From Takakia lepidozioides (taxonomy: Eukaryota; Streptophyta; Takakiopsida; Takakiales; Takakiaceae), in the NCBI GenBank assembly GCA_030704615.1, contig CM060733.1:2788001-2852000 (forward strand): DNA of 64,000 nucleotides, read 5' to 3'. Every line of letters starts with the position of its first letter. Position 1 is the first letter of the stretch. Below the pieces are notes generated by a model, which had not been told where the DNA came from, ran no database searches, and saw only the letters and a program-made list of their open reading frames with translations. The position numbers and the translations under genes were made by a program. This document shows, one piece after another, positions 20,801 through 31,797 of this stretch.

Positions 20801-23733
20801 ATATCTGTGTGAGATTTTTGTGGGTTTGCAGTACACAGGGGAGGAGGGATGGAAACCAGCTAATTACCCGGGCCTGTGTGAGAAACTTCTATGGAACTCA
20901 CAATCAGTTGTAAGTGCCTGATCTAATTCATGGGATCGACCTTCTATCTTTAACCAGGTAGTTTGATATGGAGTTCACATAAGTTTGGTTAACACCGATG
21001 AGGGTGTCTCCACAGTGGCTGGGTTTCGATCCTGTTCTTTTTGAGGAGTATGGGAGCATAGTGCATTAAGAAGGACACTCAATCATGCTTCGGAGAGTTT
21101 CACTGACATGTCTCATGGCTTGTTCTCTCGACTATGTGAATAGGTGGGGTTCTTTTTGGTCCATTATGTGAAACACTGGGAGGAGCACATACAGAAGCTC
21201 TACAACCTTTACTCTGAAGGCAAACTGAAGGTCAGAGGACAGTCATCGATTCTGTTGTTTCAGTGTCTCTATCATGGGAATGATAGAATCTAATACAGGC
21301 ATTCAGGGACTATCATGAACCTTACCAATTCTGCAACATCAGGGATATCAGCTACTGCAGATCTCAGCCTCAGGCTAACTTGAGGACTGGGCTGATCCAT
21401 TGTAATTTCAAGTTATAGTCCATGGCTAATGTAACTCCCGTCCTACATTAACTGAGCTATTTGCCAGATGGCCAAACCATTCTTGACTCTGAAATTGGAG
21501 TAAAGTAGAAATGTTGGGCTTGGATTTTTGTTAAAATCTTCCTAAGTCTGATGTCTCACCCTTGATGAGCCCCCTAATTGCAACAATTTAACTGAATGGA
21601 CCTTTGCTGATTGATCAAGGGGTTTCTATAAATGACCACTATCTGATACCCTGATTCCTACCTTGAATTAGAAAACAGGTCAGAAAAGAACCCTGGAGTA
21701 GGAAAAGCTGCCTCATTTATCTGCTCAACCGGTAGCTGGTTGTTAAGCTTAATCACCAAGTCTCAACATTGCCTTTGGTTTACACTTCACCATGTCTAAG
21801 AAAGCAATCAATAGTTATGGTTTCAATTGTGGGGTTCCTCACAGGTCTCAATCGACCCGACAGCATTTGTAGGATTGGATTCAGTATCAGATGCCGTGGA
21901 ACACCTTCATTCCGGCCGCAGCTTGGGAAAGGTGCTCTCCCTCCCCCGTCAACAGTTTGTTTCTCAAAAGTGAATGAGCCAAAGCCCTGTTCAAATCTAC
22001 TCTGAGCTTCATTACATGCTTTGAGGAATAAGTGGGAAAACCTGAAGGACCTTCCTACACCAGGCAGTGGTAAGCTGCATTTCAAACTCTAGGGTGGGCT
22101 GGGAGAAAGAAACTTCACATATCAGCTCTGTTTGCCTGATGGTGAGGATATCTAAAATCTTCTGTAGCATTGTAATGCATACTCTTCTGAGTGTAAAGCC
22201 ATTCTTGCCAAACAGAGTGTCACTGCATCTCTTTTTCAATAAGATCAAAAAGTTGTGGCCCCCTTTGGGTTTGTTAGAGTACTTCAATCAAGTGTCCTAG
22301 AGGTAAAGATCTTTTGAGAGAAGGCTAGAATCAGTTGAATGTTAACCATAAGTCCCATGACTGAAGTGGGCCTTTGGAAGGGTGGCCATCCTGCTTCCTC
22401 CCTGCCTTCTGCTTTGTCTGGATGGGTGCTGGATCTATAGCCACAAAGCTACGGCAAGCAGAGGCCATGAGTGAAACCCTCTTTTCTTTCTCTCTCTCTG
22501 AATAACTCTCTTTTTTCACTTTCCTCACTACTGTGAAATCTGGGGTGGCTACTTTGGCGTTTTTAGAGACAGCTACTCGCTGACAGAGGTGTTCCATTAT
22601 GAGGATAATGAGGAAATGCGGCATATCTCCACGAGACTCTCCACCTTTTAAGAGAACTTTTCTAAGTTGATTTTAGTTGTCTGGGCTGGTTGTTGGGGCC
22701 CTGCTTTTCTATTATATCTTGTTTTTCTTATTCCTCTGTCCTATATGTTCAGTAAAGTTCTATAAAGTTCCTTTCTTTCCTTTCTCTCTTAAGCATGACC
22801 GCAACAGACTCATTAGAAAGGAGCTCATGGAACTCCATGTCAGGAGAACTTGGAAATTACCCAACCTCACGACAAAGCTCCATTTCTATCGAGAAACATT
22901 CTTGGTTCTCCGAGATGATAGAATCTTGCGGCCCAATTACCTTTCGGCATCTTTATCTCCTTCTCTCCTGAGGGCATTGGGGCGATTCAGGGTGGGCTCC
23001 CACAACCTACAGATAGAGACTGACAGATGGGAAACCTGCAGCGGGAGGACCGCCTATGTCCAGCTTGCACAGGGCGCAACCTGGAATTTGAAACTGAAGA
23101 ACACTTATTCTTCTATTGCCCTCTATACTATGAGATCCGTGGGAGATTCCACTGTCTATTCCGTGGAACCCAATCTCTCACTGAAGTCTTTCACTATGAA
23201 GATCAGAAATGCTTGGCAGCTTACCTGCACGAGGCACTCACCCTTAGAAAATCACAATAGTTCTTATCTGGCTCTGGTTTTCTGTTTCCTCTCTCACGTT
23301 TTCTTTCCATTTTGTCCCATAAGCTCTATGAGCTTTCCGCGGACATTATAAAGCACCATTTCATTTCATTTCATTTCTGTCATTTCTTTCTTTTGGGCTG
23401 TTTTTTGGCTCTGGTTTTGTTTCCTCTCTCTGGTTTTTTCCATTTTGTCCCACAAGCTCTTGAGCTTTCCGCGGACGATATAAAGTACCATTTCATTTCA
23501 TTTCTTGGTTTCTTTCTTTGTGCTCTGTACATCTGCTGGACATTAAACGAACTTTTTCTTATTTTGTAGTTGCCAAGAGTGATACTTTCCAGGTAATCTT
23601 AGTGTCAGCATCTCAATGGTGCATCATCGGGTTATACAAGAGAACCTAATCAGGAGTGACCTGTGTGCATCTTGTGTAGGTGGTGGTGCAAATTGCAGCT
23701 GATGCTGCTCCAATGCAGAAGTCAAGACTCTAG
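8885..23733 (+). CDS. SDR-MDR fusion oxidoreductase (15-PGDH-like plus ZADH2/PTGR3-like), 18 exons
   Basis: Exons are 8885-8942, 9412-9585, 10219-10403, 10770-10869, 11484-11560, 13154-13250, 13604-13793, 14088-14214, 15124-15201, 15935-16042, 16335-16430, 16806-16880, 19396-19515, 20449-20577, 20832-20909, 21144-21230, 21845-21931 and 23680-23733. All introns are GT-AG and the phases agree, giving 639 residues. The N-terminal half is a classical SDR: TGAGSGIG at 13-20, NNAG at 99-102, Ser155, and Tyr168/Lys172 in YAASK, closest in pattern to 15-hydroxyprostaglandin dehydrogenase. The second half (from about 294) is a zinc-less medium-chain reductase with INASD, GFE and the nucleotide-binding AAAGGTGQ near 445-451, like quinone oxidoreductase/ZADH2. 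Both domains should use NAD(P)(H), and substrate is unknown. No stop interrupts the join, so a single bifunctional polypeptide is predicted. Donors of exons 1 and 13 are weak. Confidence 0.85.
11640..12992 (+). mobile_element. LINE fragment (family A) in intron 5 of the SDR-MDR gene
   Basis: Broken frames match the C-terminal half of the 16985-18969 LINE: CTLSPLLFNVFINQLLEDVE, then a degenerate active site (FVDD in place of FADD), SKCAV, the Cys/His end CPMCGQPEDNMHFLIHCPG, and the 3' end with AAACTGGGCGCGGGGTC. It contains a tandem duplication of about 127 bp (11855-11981 and 11982-12108). It is 5'-truncated and dead. Confidence 0.85.
14337..14390 (-). repeat. LINE tail module, antisense, in intron 8
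   Basis: The complement reads AAGCTCTACGAGCTTTCCGCGGACGTTATAAAG followed by ATTTC-type bases, the same 3' stem-loop tail seen at 19561-19995 and 23317-23504. It is a short remnant or the end of a SINE that shares the LINE tail. (The quoted word is split for reading: AAGCTCTACGAGCTT, then TCCGCGGACG, then TTATAAAG.). Confidence 0.65.
14857..14928 (-). repeat. tRNA-derived sequence (probable SINE head or tRNA pseudogene) in intron 8
   Basis: The complement folds as a 72-nt cloverleaf. The acceptor stem GGACGGG/CCCGACC has one A-A mismatch. The D arm is GCTC/GAGC. The T arm CTAGG/CCTAG is perfect with loop TTCAATC. A box (TAGCTCAGTGGTAGAGC) and B box (GGTTCAATCCC) are both present. The anticodon arm is faulty: either the last stem pair is A-G with C at position 33, or the loop has six bases. 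A functional tRNA is therefore unlikely, and a tRNA-derived SINE fits better. Confidence 0.65.
16985..18969 (+). mobile_element. LINE (family A) with long RT ORF in intron 12 of the SDR-MDR gene
   Basis: The main frame (16994-18604) encodes a non-LTR reverse transcriptase: NYRGITLLNAVGKTF, AGFRGNRGCVDHIFTL, FLDVKKAYDTVWR, GVAQGCTLSPLLFNVFINQL, the catalytic FADD (17623-17634), and LGVEFSSNCNW. A single-base frameshift near 18570 separates it from the C-terminal Cys/His segment (CPLCGQSEDS, then HFLIHCPG) and the end at 18965. The 3' end carries CAAACTGGGCGCGGGGTC and ATGAGTACA, shared with copies at 12992 and 27316. The endonuclease part is missing, so the copy is 5'-truncated. Confidence 0.9.
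19540..19995 (+). repeat. Three tandem LINE-tail modules directly after exon 13
   Basis: Three copies (ending near 19619, 19790 and 19995) of a T-rich module, each closing with CATAAGCTCTTTGAGCTT, a GCGGACGTTA word, AAAG, and an ATTTC pentamer run. AGCTC-TTT-GAGCT forms a small hairpin. A TC microsatellite fills 19518-19535. The array starts within about 25 bp of the exon 13 donor. Confidence 0.8.
22418..23505 (+). mobile_element. LINE 3' portions (families A and B) in the last intron of the SDR-MDR gene
   Basis: A short family A tail lies at about 22418-22470 (GGATCTATAGCCACAAAGCT). At 22790-23260 broken frames encode the C-terminal zinc-finger region of a second LINE: LQIETDRW, CPACTGRNLEFETEEHLFFY and CPLYYEIRGRF. 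Two tail modules with ATTTC pentamers follow (23317-23377 and 23449-23504), identifying this tail as belonging to the zinc-finger LINE. All is non-coding now. Confidence 0.75.
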
Positions 23734-26021
23734 GCTGCAACAGATTCCTATTTTTCCAACACAAGAGGTAGAATAAGTTATGATGAGAAAGCAAGGCTTT
23801 GTAATCCTGATCATGGGAAAAATCTGCGAAGGAAGGTCTGAGGACCTTGTCAATTCAAAGCAGAGTTTTATGTTCATCTTTGCCAAAGGAAGGGTTGTTG
23901 ATATCTTGAGATTACCCCCTTACCTCAATATTGGAAGGCAGCAAGGTTGCCAGGAATTAGGATTGCATTTTGGGAAAACTTTCAAACAATATTGCCGTCT
24001 CACCAAACAAGGCATTTTGTAGGGGCGATTCTGTCCTTTTTCTAGGGGATTGAATAGCACAATATAATAAATCAGTTGATGAGGGAAAGATAGGGGGCAT
24101 ACTAGGTGTTGATGAGGGGGCGCATCTTTTGATGTTTGGATGTAACGGCAGGCTACACATGGTGCAATATGCTGTTTTGGTCTCAGTGGTCTTTTATGTC
24201 ATTGCATTGTCTGTCGATTTGGTCTCAATGGCCGATTATGTCATTGCCTTATTTGTCACTTTCACAAAATCCTGCTCCCCTCAGCTTCTAGTAAAGTGAT
24301 AATTAATGGAGTGCTATTCTCTTCCTTCCCTCTTGTTCTGTTAAGCAGGGCTGCCCTTTGGCCCCTTTCCTCTATCTTATCGCAGCAGATGGGCTGGGGC
24401 ATTTGCTCAGATGAAGGAGAGATTTTGTTGGTCTCAAAATATTGTCCTCGCTGCTGAGTGCATCAAAACCTCTCTATGCTGATGAGACAGTCCTGCTGAT
24501 TGAATACAGCACTTTGGAAAAGTTTCTGAAGTGCTGAATGAGCTCTCTCGATTTTGTTCAGCTTCTGGTCTTAAAGTGAATTGGAGCAAATCTGTGGGCC
24601 TCTTAGCCAAGCTCAGCAACTCTGCTGCAGCTTCTCATTGTGTCCGGTGGGGTCAGGACCTGGGGCTTACTTGGCTGGCCTATGGCCAATCTCATGTGCT
24701 ATCAGGTTACCAAGCAGGTCATGATCTTTCTGACCAGCACAGATGTGCTGCTGTTCTTAGCAAGCTTAAACGAAAATTGGCTTACTGGAAGCTGTCCATG
24801 ACCAGAAGGGCACATTCTTCTCTTACACGGCAAAAAAGGGCCTATAAGGCCTTGCTGGTTGCCAACCTCTGTCACAGAAATGGAACGACAAATGGGGACA
24901 ACACTTCCAAGATGACGAAGTTATGCTCGCTTCTACATGGTCCTCTGTCTGGTCCCCAAGTTCCCAAATTGTTAAGGAAATTAAACGCCTTGTACGTAAC
25001 TTCCTCTGGGTGCGACGCCTGCTGTTCCAATACAATGTCAGATCTGTGCCAAAAAAAAATGGTGGTCTAGGAATCATTGACCCTCACTCTCAAATCCTTG
25101 TGCTTTTGGCGAAGTGGGTTCCCCGGATTTTCACCCAGATTTCTAGCCCCTGGAGTGAAAATATCAGAGGACATCTTATCTGCTCCACCCCATCGCCAGG
25201 CCTCAGTCCCTGTTGTGGGTGGGTGGGGGATCACCATTTGGAATGCATGGTTGAAGCTGTAATATGTAATCTGTGTTTGTTCACATGAATATATAAAACG
25301 TTGGCTTACATGGACATAAAACCATCAGCTGTATGTTGCTGCAAGTAGTGAAGAGTTTTGACATCCATGGTGCGTAAGTATCATTATACTGGATTATTGC
25401 ATAAAATCTGGATTTTGGGACCATTTCATGTGCACATACATAGAGACACACACACATTGGAAGAAAACTTCGGTAGACCACACAATGCAAAAGCAAAAGC
25501 AAGAGAATGAAACCCCTGATTGATTCTCAGAAGTATTTGCACATACTTCAGAGCAGAATTTTTCGCAAGAGATTATCATGTTGATGGACTATCTAGAAGT
25601 GAATTTGTTTGCAATAAATGTTGCATCGAAGCTACAAGCTGATGGCATTCAAACTGGCACAGCCATGGTTACTCGAGTGAGGTTATGCAGGAACCGTTGT
25701 AGCCTATGGTTTGGATGCAAGGTTGGTGAAGGCATGGAGCTGACATTGATTGATGTGAATCCCCTCTGCACAAGGTGGCTGAATGGCACAGCAATTGAGT
25801 CTCACAAATTACAACTACTTGGTGAGGTCTCGTACATTGTTTTCAAATTATTTTCCCATGAAATGCTACTGGTCTTTAGTGAAGTGAGTCAGGAATTAGT
25901 AAACTTAAACAGGTCGGCGAGATTCGCCCTTCTCCAAGTTTTGGTGCAAAAGTACATACCACCAAGCCCTCTGCAGCATTATGTGGATCATTGACAGGAA
26001 ATTACTAAAATACACTACGCA
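23734..26021. other. Intergenic gap between two convergent genes
   Basis: The SDR-MDR gene and the lycopene cyclase gene end toward each other here. Apart from the L1-like remnant listed separately, I see no supported gene. A 138-codon frame at 25578-25994 has no recognisable motif and lies right before the cyclase stop. Confidence 0.5.
24340..25275 (+). mobile_element. L1-like LINE remnant (RT C-terminus)
   Basis: Broken frames read YADETVLLIEYSTLEKFLKV, SGLKVNWSKSVGLL, then after a frame change LVRNFLWVRRLLFQYNVRSV and KKNGGLGIIDPHSQILVLLA. These are the post-catalytic thumb and connector signatures of plant L1-type elements. The catalytic motif is altered to YADE. It is a different lineage from the LINEs in the introns. 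Confidence 0.75.
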
Positions 26022-29000
26022 TCAGGCTTTCTTCTTCTGGCCTTTGGGGGCCTTCATTTTTGACAGATTAGAAAGCATCTTGATAAGTGGGACTGTTCCT
26101 ACAGTCATGATCTCCAGCCGTGCAGCATTGGTGGCATGTACAAAGAGAGCTAAACAAAAGCCAAGGAGCTGCCCTCCACACCCACACAACCACAATCACA
26201 CATGATTTCAGTACCCTTGATTGGAGCATCCATGGTCAACTTCAGCTGGAGAGAGATACTTCAATCCTCATTCCAACTGGAAGTGTATGAGCTAGAACGA
26301 CGACCTTAGATAACCACGAGTTCAATGCCTCTCTTTGCACCACAAATTACCTCTGTGAAGTAGAGCCGGGAAGATAAGAAGCCCTGCCAGTGATATGGAT
26401 CCAACTCAAAAAAGGCATCAAAGAAACGTCTTGTGCCTGCAAGATCGAGCTGCACTCACAAGAAAACACAGTTGCAAAGTATGTACATTTGAAATTATAG
26501 ACTCAAGGTCTAGATGTTCAAGAAGTTTGTCAATATCGCTCAAGAGTTGGGTTGCGTAATGTTAGAAACCTAAGGGAAATAAAAGGTGCACTTCCAATGA
26601 CAACTTCATATCACCAGGACACGATGTCGAGATATGCACTGACCATTTTCTGTGAAGGTTGCCTAGGCATAGCCCGGAGGGCAGAGTCTGCACCACAGAT
26701 ACCTCCAAAAATGGTATTGGGGTTCTAAGCCACCAGGAATGAAACTCCAACTCAAACTTGAAGAGGGCTTACACCACGGCTTATGGCATCAACCCAATTA
26801 CAAGGGCTGACAGTCCTGATTTAAGAGCTGGCATTGGTATGTTGTAGCAAGTTTCCAGCAAGGTGCGCAAAGTGCAACAAGATCTCAACATCTAACAGAA
26901 TGCTGTCATTCTCAAGTTAAAAACATATTAACTGGAAAAGGACCATGCCAACCTTGAGAAGCACGTCCATGCCAAAGCAGAAGAACTCGCGTTGCAGTTG
27001 CCTGTTCAGAGGCCACAAGTCTGCCCAAACTCCCGCTGAAAGGTCATCACCTGTACATGGGGCTATGTTGGCTCTCTCTAAGGGTGCCTGCCCAACTTGT
27101 GATGGCGTTGACTTTTCTGTTGTATTCAAATGACTGAGGCTATTGGTGACCCGCACATGGGAGTTCTTTGGACCGCCCAACCTTTGCACAAGTGCATCTG
27201 CCAATATGGGCGCTGCTGCTAGTGTTCTTGCTACCATGTACCCTGCCATGGTCCACTGCATTAGAGTATTTTGATGGGAGTTAGGAGATCCCCTACATTT
27301 GTAATCTGGATTTCCCACTCATAAGACTTTGTTTGCCATAGTCTCCTGGCCATAGACCCTGCGCCCAGTTTGGGTGGAACAGAAGGGACCAGAAACTACC
27401 TTTGTGAGGGGCTCACTCCGGTTGTATGACTTACCTTGGGCTTTCCAGATATCCTCTAGGAAGCCCTTCACACAAGCATCAATCTGCTGTGTGTGAGCAG
27501 CCCATAAGTTAGACCTCAACAGAGCCAGGGCTTTATGCTCAACCTCAAGATTTTGAAAGTTGGTGAACAGAGGTGCCGAGACAATGATTGTCCTGAAGAG
27601 GGTCACTCTCAAGCTCAAAGCATATAGTAGGGATAAGGAATAGAATGTACTCATAAGACGTGTTTGCCGTAGCCTTGTGGCCATTGACCCCGCGCCCAGT
27701 TTGAGCGGAAACCGGATAAGGAATAGAGAAATATAGAGAGAAAGAAACAAGAAAGAGGGGCCCTCCACAAGCAGCCCAAAGGCAACTATTGCTCAAGGGA
27801 TTGTCTAAGAAGGAAAGAGGGAGAGAGAGAGAAAAAAAGTTTGTTACATCTGAGGGAGGCCCAGAGGGACAGTAGAGTAACCAAATAGTATCAGACAGAG
27901 GAGAGCCAACTGAACACATATATGAGATACCTATCTTGTGAGGGCAGAGCAAAAAATTACCAGTGGAGGGATGGACCATGCCAGCAGTTCCACCAATGCC
28001 CAGCACTCTTTGTGGGATAACTGGGAGTGTCCCACCCATAGGAATTAAACACTTCCTGCCAATATCATAGAGCCAAACCTGCCATAAATTACTTGCAAAT
28101 GCAGAACACTGTTAAGAAGTAAGCCAGCAACACACAAGAGCATACATGCAAAGCTCACCATGTCAAAATGGGCAAGATATTGACAATTCCCTTGAGTTAA
28201 CAAGGAAAAGCATAAGACAAGTCACATACACAGTAGTGGTTATTGATAAATGATCTCTAGAACTCAGATGTTACAAAATCACAGCAATTAAGTGTCACAT
28301 TGTATTTCTACCAAAGCCCTCAGCACCACTCACTTAGGCAGGAGAGTAGCATCCAAAGGTCATCCAGATAACATACTCATCTTCTTCGATGCTAAGCACA
28401 TTGATCCCTAAATGCTTGAGACGTGCTTCCATGCGCTTCCTTATCACTTCCATTGGCACTCCTGGCCGGGCCACCAGCGACGTTTCTTCTGCAGAGACCA
28501 AATTGTAGCAATAAGGCTCGACGGGCTAGGAGGCCAGTCCTTTCTGACTTGGCCACAATATATCTATAGGCTCTGTGAGCCTTGCACTCAGTCATGTCTC
28601 CTTAAACAAAAATTCGAACTTTTGGAATGTCTGAAAGGTATAGGAAGAGACCTAGAAAGATGCGGTTGGCAGAAAATGGCATCGCATATAAAAAGGTGGG
28701 GAGTTTGGAGTTCTCAGCCAAAAGGTTCTTGTCATGGCACAGATGCGAGTCCCGCCAGTCCATGAACAGCATTTTGTCCAAGTCAAATGGGTGGCTGTCC
28801 ACCTGTAAATTATCCACAGTTTTAATCACAGTTCATCTCTTTCAGCTAAGGTTGGGAACCGGACAACATCCTAGCTGACCATCTTCTCCCCTCCTCCTCT
28901 ACTCTAAAACAATTCTATGAGGGGTCTTCTGAATGAGAGGCCCAACCTATGGAAGCAGTAACAACACTGTCACAGCACCTCTGTTCACTTAGTTCAAGGG

Positions 29001-30774
29001 GCTACAGACAAAGCCCTCCTTGGGTCTAGATTCTGAGTGAATATGCAAAGCATATCAATGCTATGGTTGAGTCCTTCATTTTTCTGACTAGTTCCATTGT
29101 CTGGACCAGCCTAGCGGATATGAGTTTGACCCCGTTCTGCTCTCCTCCCATCAGCCTGACCCCTCCTCCTTTTCTGCTAGACATGTTTGCAAGGACAGCA
29201 TTCTCCATTGAAGTGAATATACTGGTGAAAATTCAAACAGAACATTGACTGATTTCAGTACCTCTGCTACAATACCATAAGCAATTTGATAGCCAGGATT
29301 GAAGGGCTTGTCGTATTGCACCAAGCGCCGCGAGTGGCCTGTGGCATCCAGCACCACGGCTGCCTTAATTAAGGAGCCGTCATCGCACACAATAGAGGAG
29401 TGATCTTTGCTGTGTGTCACATTCATAGCCTGCAAATGCCATCTAATTGCCATTTATCACATGGTCTGAATTTTAGGACAAAAACTCCAACCTGATTTGA
29501 AATGCTGCCAAATCTTGTAGTTGATTCCAAACCTGGCAAAAATATATTGGACCCCAGCATACAATGCACAATTGTACGAGAATTCTAGGGACAGCCAACC
29601 TCTGGCTCAAATCTATGTTGGATAGGCATCTTGCTGAAATCCCATGGCCCAATACAAAACCACCGGGCTCAAACCTTGCCTTCATTCGAGGTGCTGGACA
29701 CTGCCATACAAGCACTCTCACAGGCAATTTGCGTCCAGGACACATCTCTACCGGTCCACAAAGATAGCAGCTTCAGAAGTAAAAGACCTGTCAAGCCCAT
29801 CATCTATGCACGGACCTTGGAAGCCCCCATGAGAGGTCGATCAACTTAGCACTTAGAAATCTAAAACCAGAGAGTCAAGTGCTTCGCCCTGAGACCTCAA
29901 CCTTTGTAAATTGCAAAAGGAAGTATGCAACACGAACCTTAGATTGATAAAACTGAACACCATTGGAGATGCAGGCCTCAAGCATTTTTGACTTCAAGCG
30001 CGTGCGATTTACGCGGCCATAGGGGCGACTTAACACCTTCTTTCTGGTATCGTCAAGGTATACCACAGCACTAGCCCAGGTGCAATCCAAACAGTCCAGC
30101 AAATCCATGGCCTCGAATTCATCCACCCACACACCGTAGTTGTTGGGAAACACATTCTGAGGAGCTGGATCAATGCAACATACGCTCAACCCTTCACCCG
30201 AAACCCTCTGTGCCACAGCCAGACCTGCTGGCCCTCCCCCGACCACAACAATGTCTACCAGGTCCCCTTTATGAGGATCAAACCGGGGCAAGTCGTAACT
30301 CAGTTTCTTCGTCGTAGATTTGGGCGCAAGGTCTAGCAACGTGCTGGCTGCGGGCACGGTAATCCTTGCTTGAGGGGAGAGAGACTTTGAATTATGACGA
30401 ATGTGTGGAGAGAATGGGAGAAGATTTTGTCTCTTGCTTGTGCGAGGCAGCCCGGTTGTTATACTCAAGGGGTGACTTCCGGACCTAAAGTCCCGCCTAA
30501 TTTCTGAGAGCTTCTTTTTCACAGGTTGGCAGCTCCTCTTTGACAATGAGATTTCAAAGTGCGAGAGCACAGCAGGGGCAGCATTCGCCTCCGTCATTTC
30601 CTTAGACGGGAAGACAAACTTCCCTTCAAGACAAAATACCACTTCTTGTTTGGAACTATTGGAAACGTGAGATGTTTGGAGATGCTCATATCTAGAGCCT
30701 GAAGGTAAGGGCTTCAGTCGCGAATTTTCATACACTGCCTGGCCCGACCATGCCATTGTCCTCAGTGAGGCCAT
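26022..30774 (-). CDS. LCYB: Chloroplast lycopene beta-cyclase, 8 exons
   Basis: Exons in order of transcription are 30774-29938, 29429-29262, 28802-28652, 28488-28377, 28055-27961, 27242-26953, 26449-26351 and 26168-26022; phases join perfectly into 632 residues. The enzyme cyclises both ends of lycopene to beta-carotene in plastids. It has the FAD/NAD-binding VVVGGGPAGLAVAQRV (GGGPAG at 179-184), NNYGVWVDEFEAMDLLDCLD, VVLDATGHSR, the cyclase FMDWRDSH (about 348-355), ETSLVARPG, IPMGGTLPVIPQRVLGIGG, GMVHPSTG|GYMVARTLAAAP and QREFFCFGMDVLLK. FMDWRD and LDATG mark the beta rather than epsilon type. Angiosperm LCYB is usually intronless and about 500 residues; this one has seven introns, a longer N-terminus and an insertion of about 30 residues after the ALVQRL stretch. 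The first donor (GTTCGT) is weak. Confidence 0.93.
27316..27705 (-). mobile_element. LINE family A 3' end in intron 5 of LCYB
   Basis: The complement encodes FTNFQNLEVEHKALALL and QIDACVKGFLEDIWKAQ, then ends with CCCAAACTGGGCGCAGGGTC and ATGAGTG. It matches the end of the 16985-18969 element. A second, shorter copy of the same end (27650-27705) is joined to it, so two insertions or a rearrangement occurred. The copy lies in the same orientation as the host gene. Confidence 0.85.
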
Positions 30775-31797
30775 TGATTTGCACTCGACCTGTCACCGAA
30801 CTACCCAGCCCTTCCCGACGAAGAAATTGCACACACTGTGGAAGGTAATTCGTGCCGCGGAGTTTTGAGACTGAGGATTCGCCTACAAAATTGTCTTCGA
30901 ATAATTCAAGCAAAAGACCATGACGACAGCCAGAGGCTCAAAGACTTTCTGCCTCCCTCCTTACTCGATAGTACAAATGTGACACTTGCGAGAGAACTCT
31001 GACAGTTCCATGCAAGACACTCAGTACCCAACACATCCACCTCTGGGCTCACCCCCAAACGTACATGAACCTCCATATATTCTGCTGCCGCTGTTCACCA
31101 GCTCCGTTTAAGTTCTCCACCCGCTCACAAATTGTGTCGGTTTTTCCATGTCAACGAAGGACCCACTCGCTAGCCAGCCCGAGACTGTTCACCACTGGGT
31201 CCACGCAACACAAGATGGATATTCTTTTGTTTCTGTTTTTGTCTTCGTGTGAGGCAGATGCTGCGCTGCCGTGTCTCTCGCAATGCGCCGCGGAGATGTA
31301 GAGAGCAGGCCAACAAGAGATACACGGGCGTGCAGCGCAGAATCTAGTGTGCAGTCCTTCCTGTTTGTGTCTTGCGATGCCCCCCATCACTGCTGCACAT
31401 TCTTACGCCCTTTGGATAAGACAACCAATATTGGTTTTTTCTATTTCTATTTTCCTATTAGTGGCGGCGGACGCCACAATCAGGTAGCAGGATTTGAACC
31501 CCGTAACCTGGGTGGAACTGGTCTCTCCTGTAGTAGTGCAGGAGAGATTCCCGATAGTAGGGCCCTAACCAGCCGGTCTTTCAGATTGTCGCTTTCGGTA
31601 AAATTACGGGACGCTTTTCTCGGCAATCATTCCCGGCGACGTTAATCCAGGCGGGCATGTGATGACATACATATAGTATGTACTATGTACATGCGGGCAA
31701 TAGATGAAACCAACATGGATGTGAGCTGCATGAGTCACTCGTGTAGCCTTACATCGCAATGTCCATGGCGGAAATTGTTTTACAATAGCAACCCTTA

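Noticed and set aside
23570-23592. Extra small exon of the SDR-MDR gene (LPRVILS)
   Set aside because: Has AG and GT borders, but including it shifts the frame of the last exon; skipping it gives GKVVVQIA as expected for the family.
25578-25994. 138-codon + strand frame
   Set aside because: No motif, antisense to the end of the LCYB gene region, composition not convincing.
29564-29849. Overlapping + strand frames inside LCYB intron 1
   Set aside because: Short, unrelated to known proteins and located in an intron of a well-supported gene.
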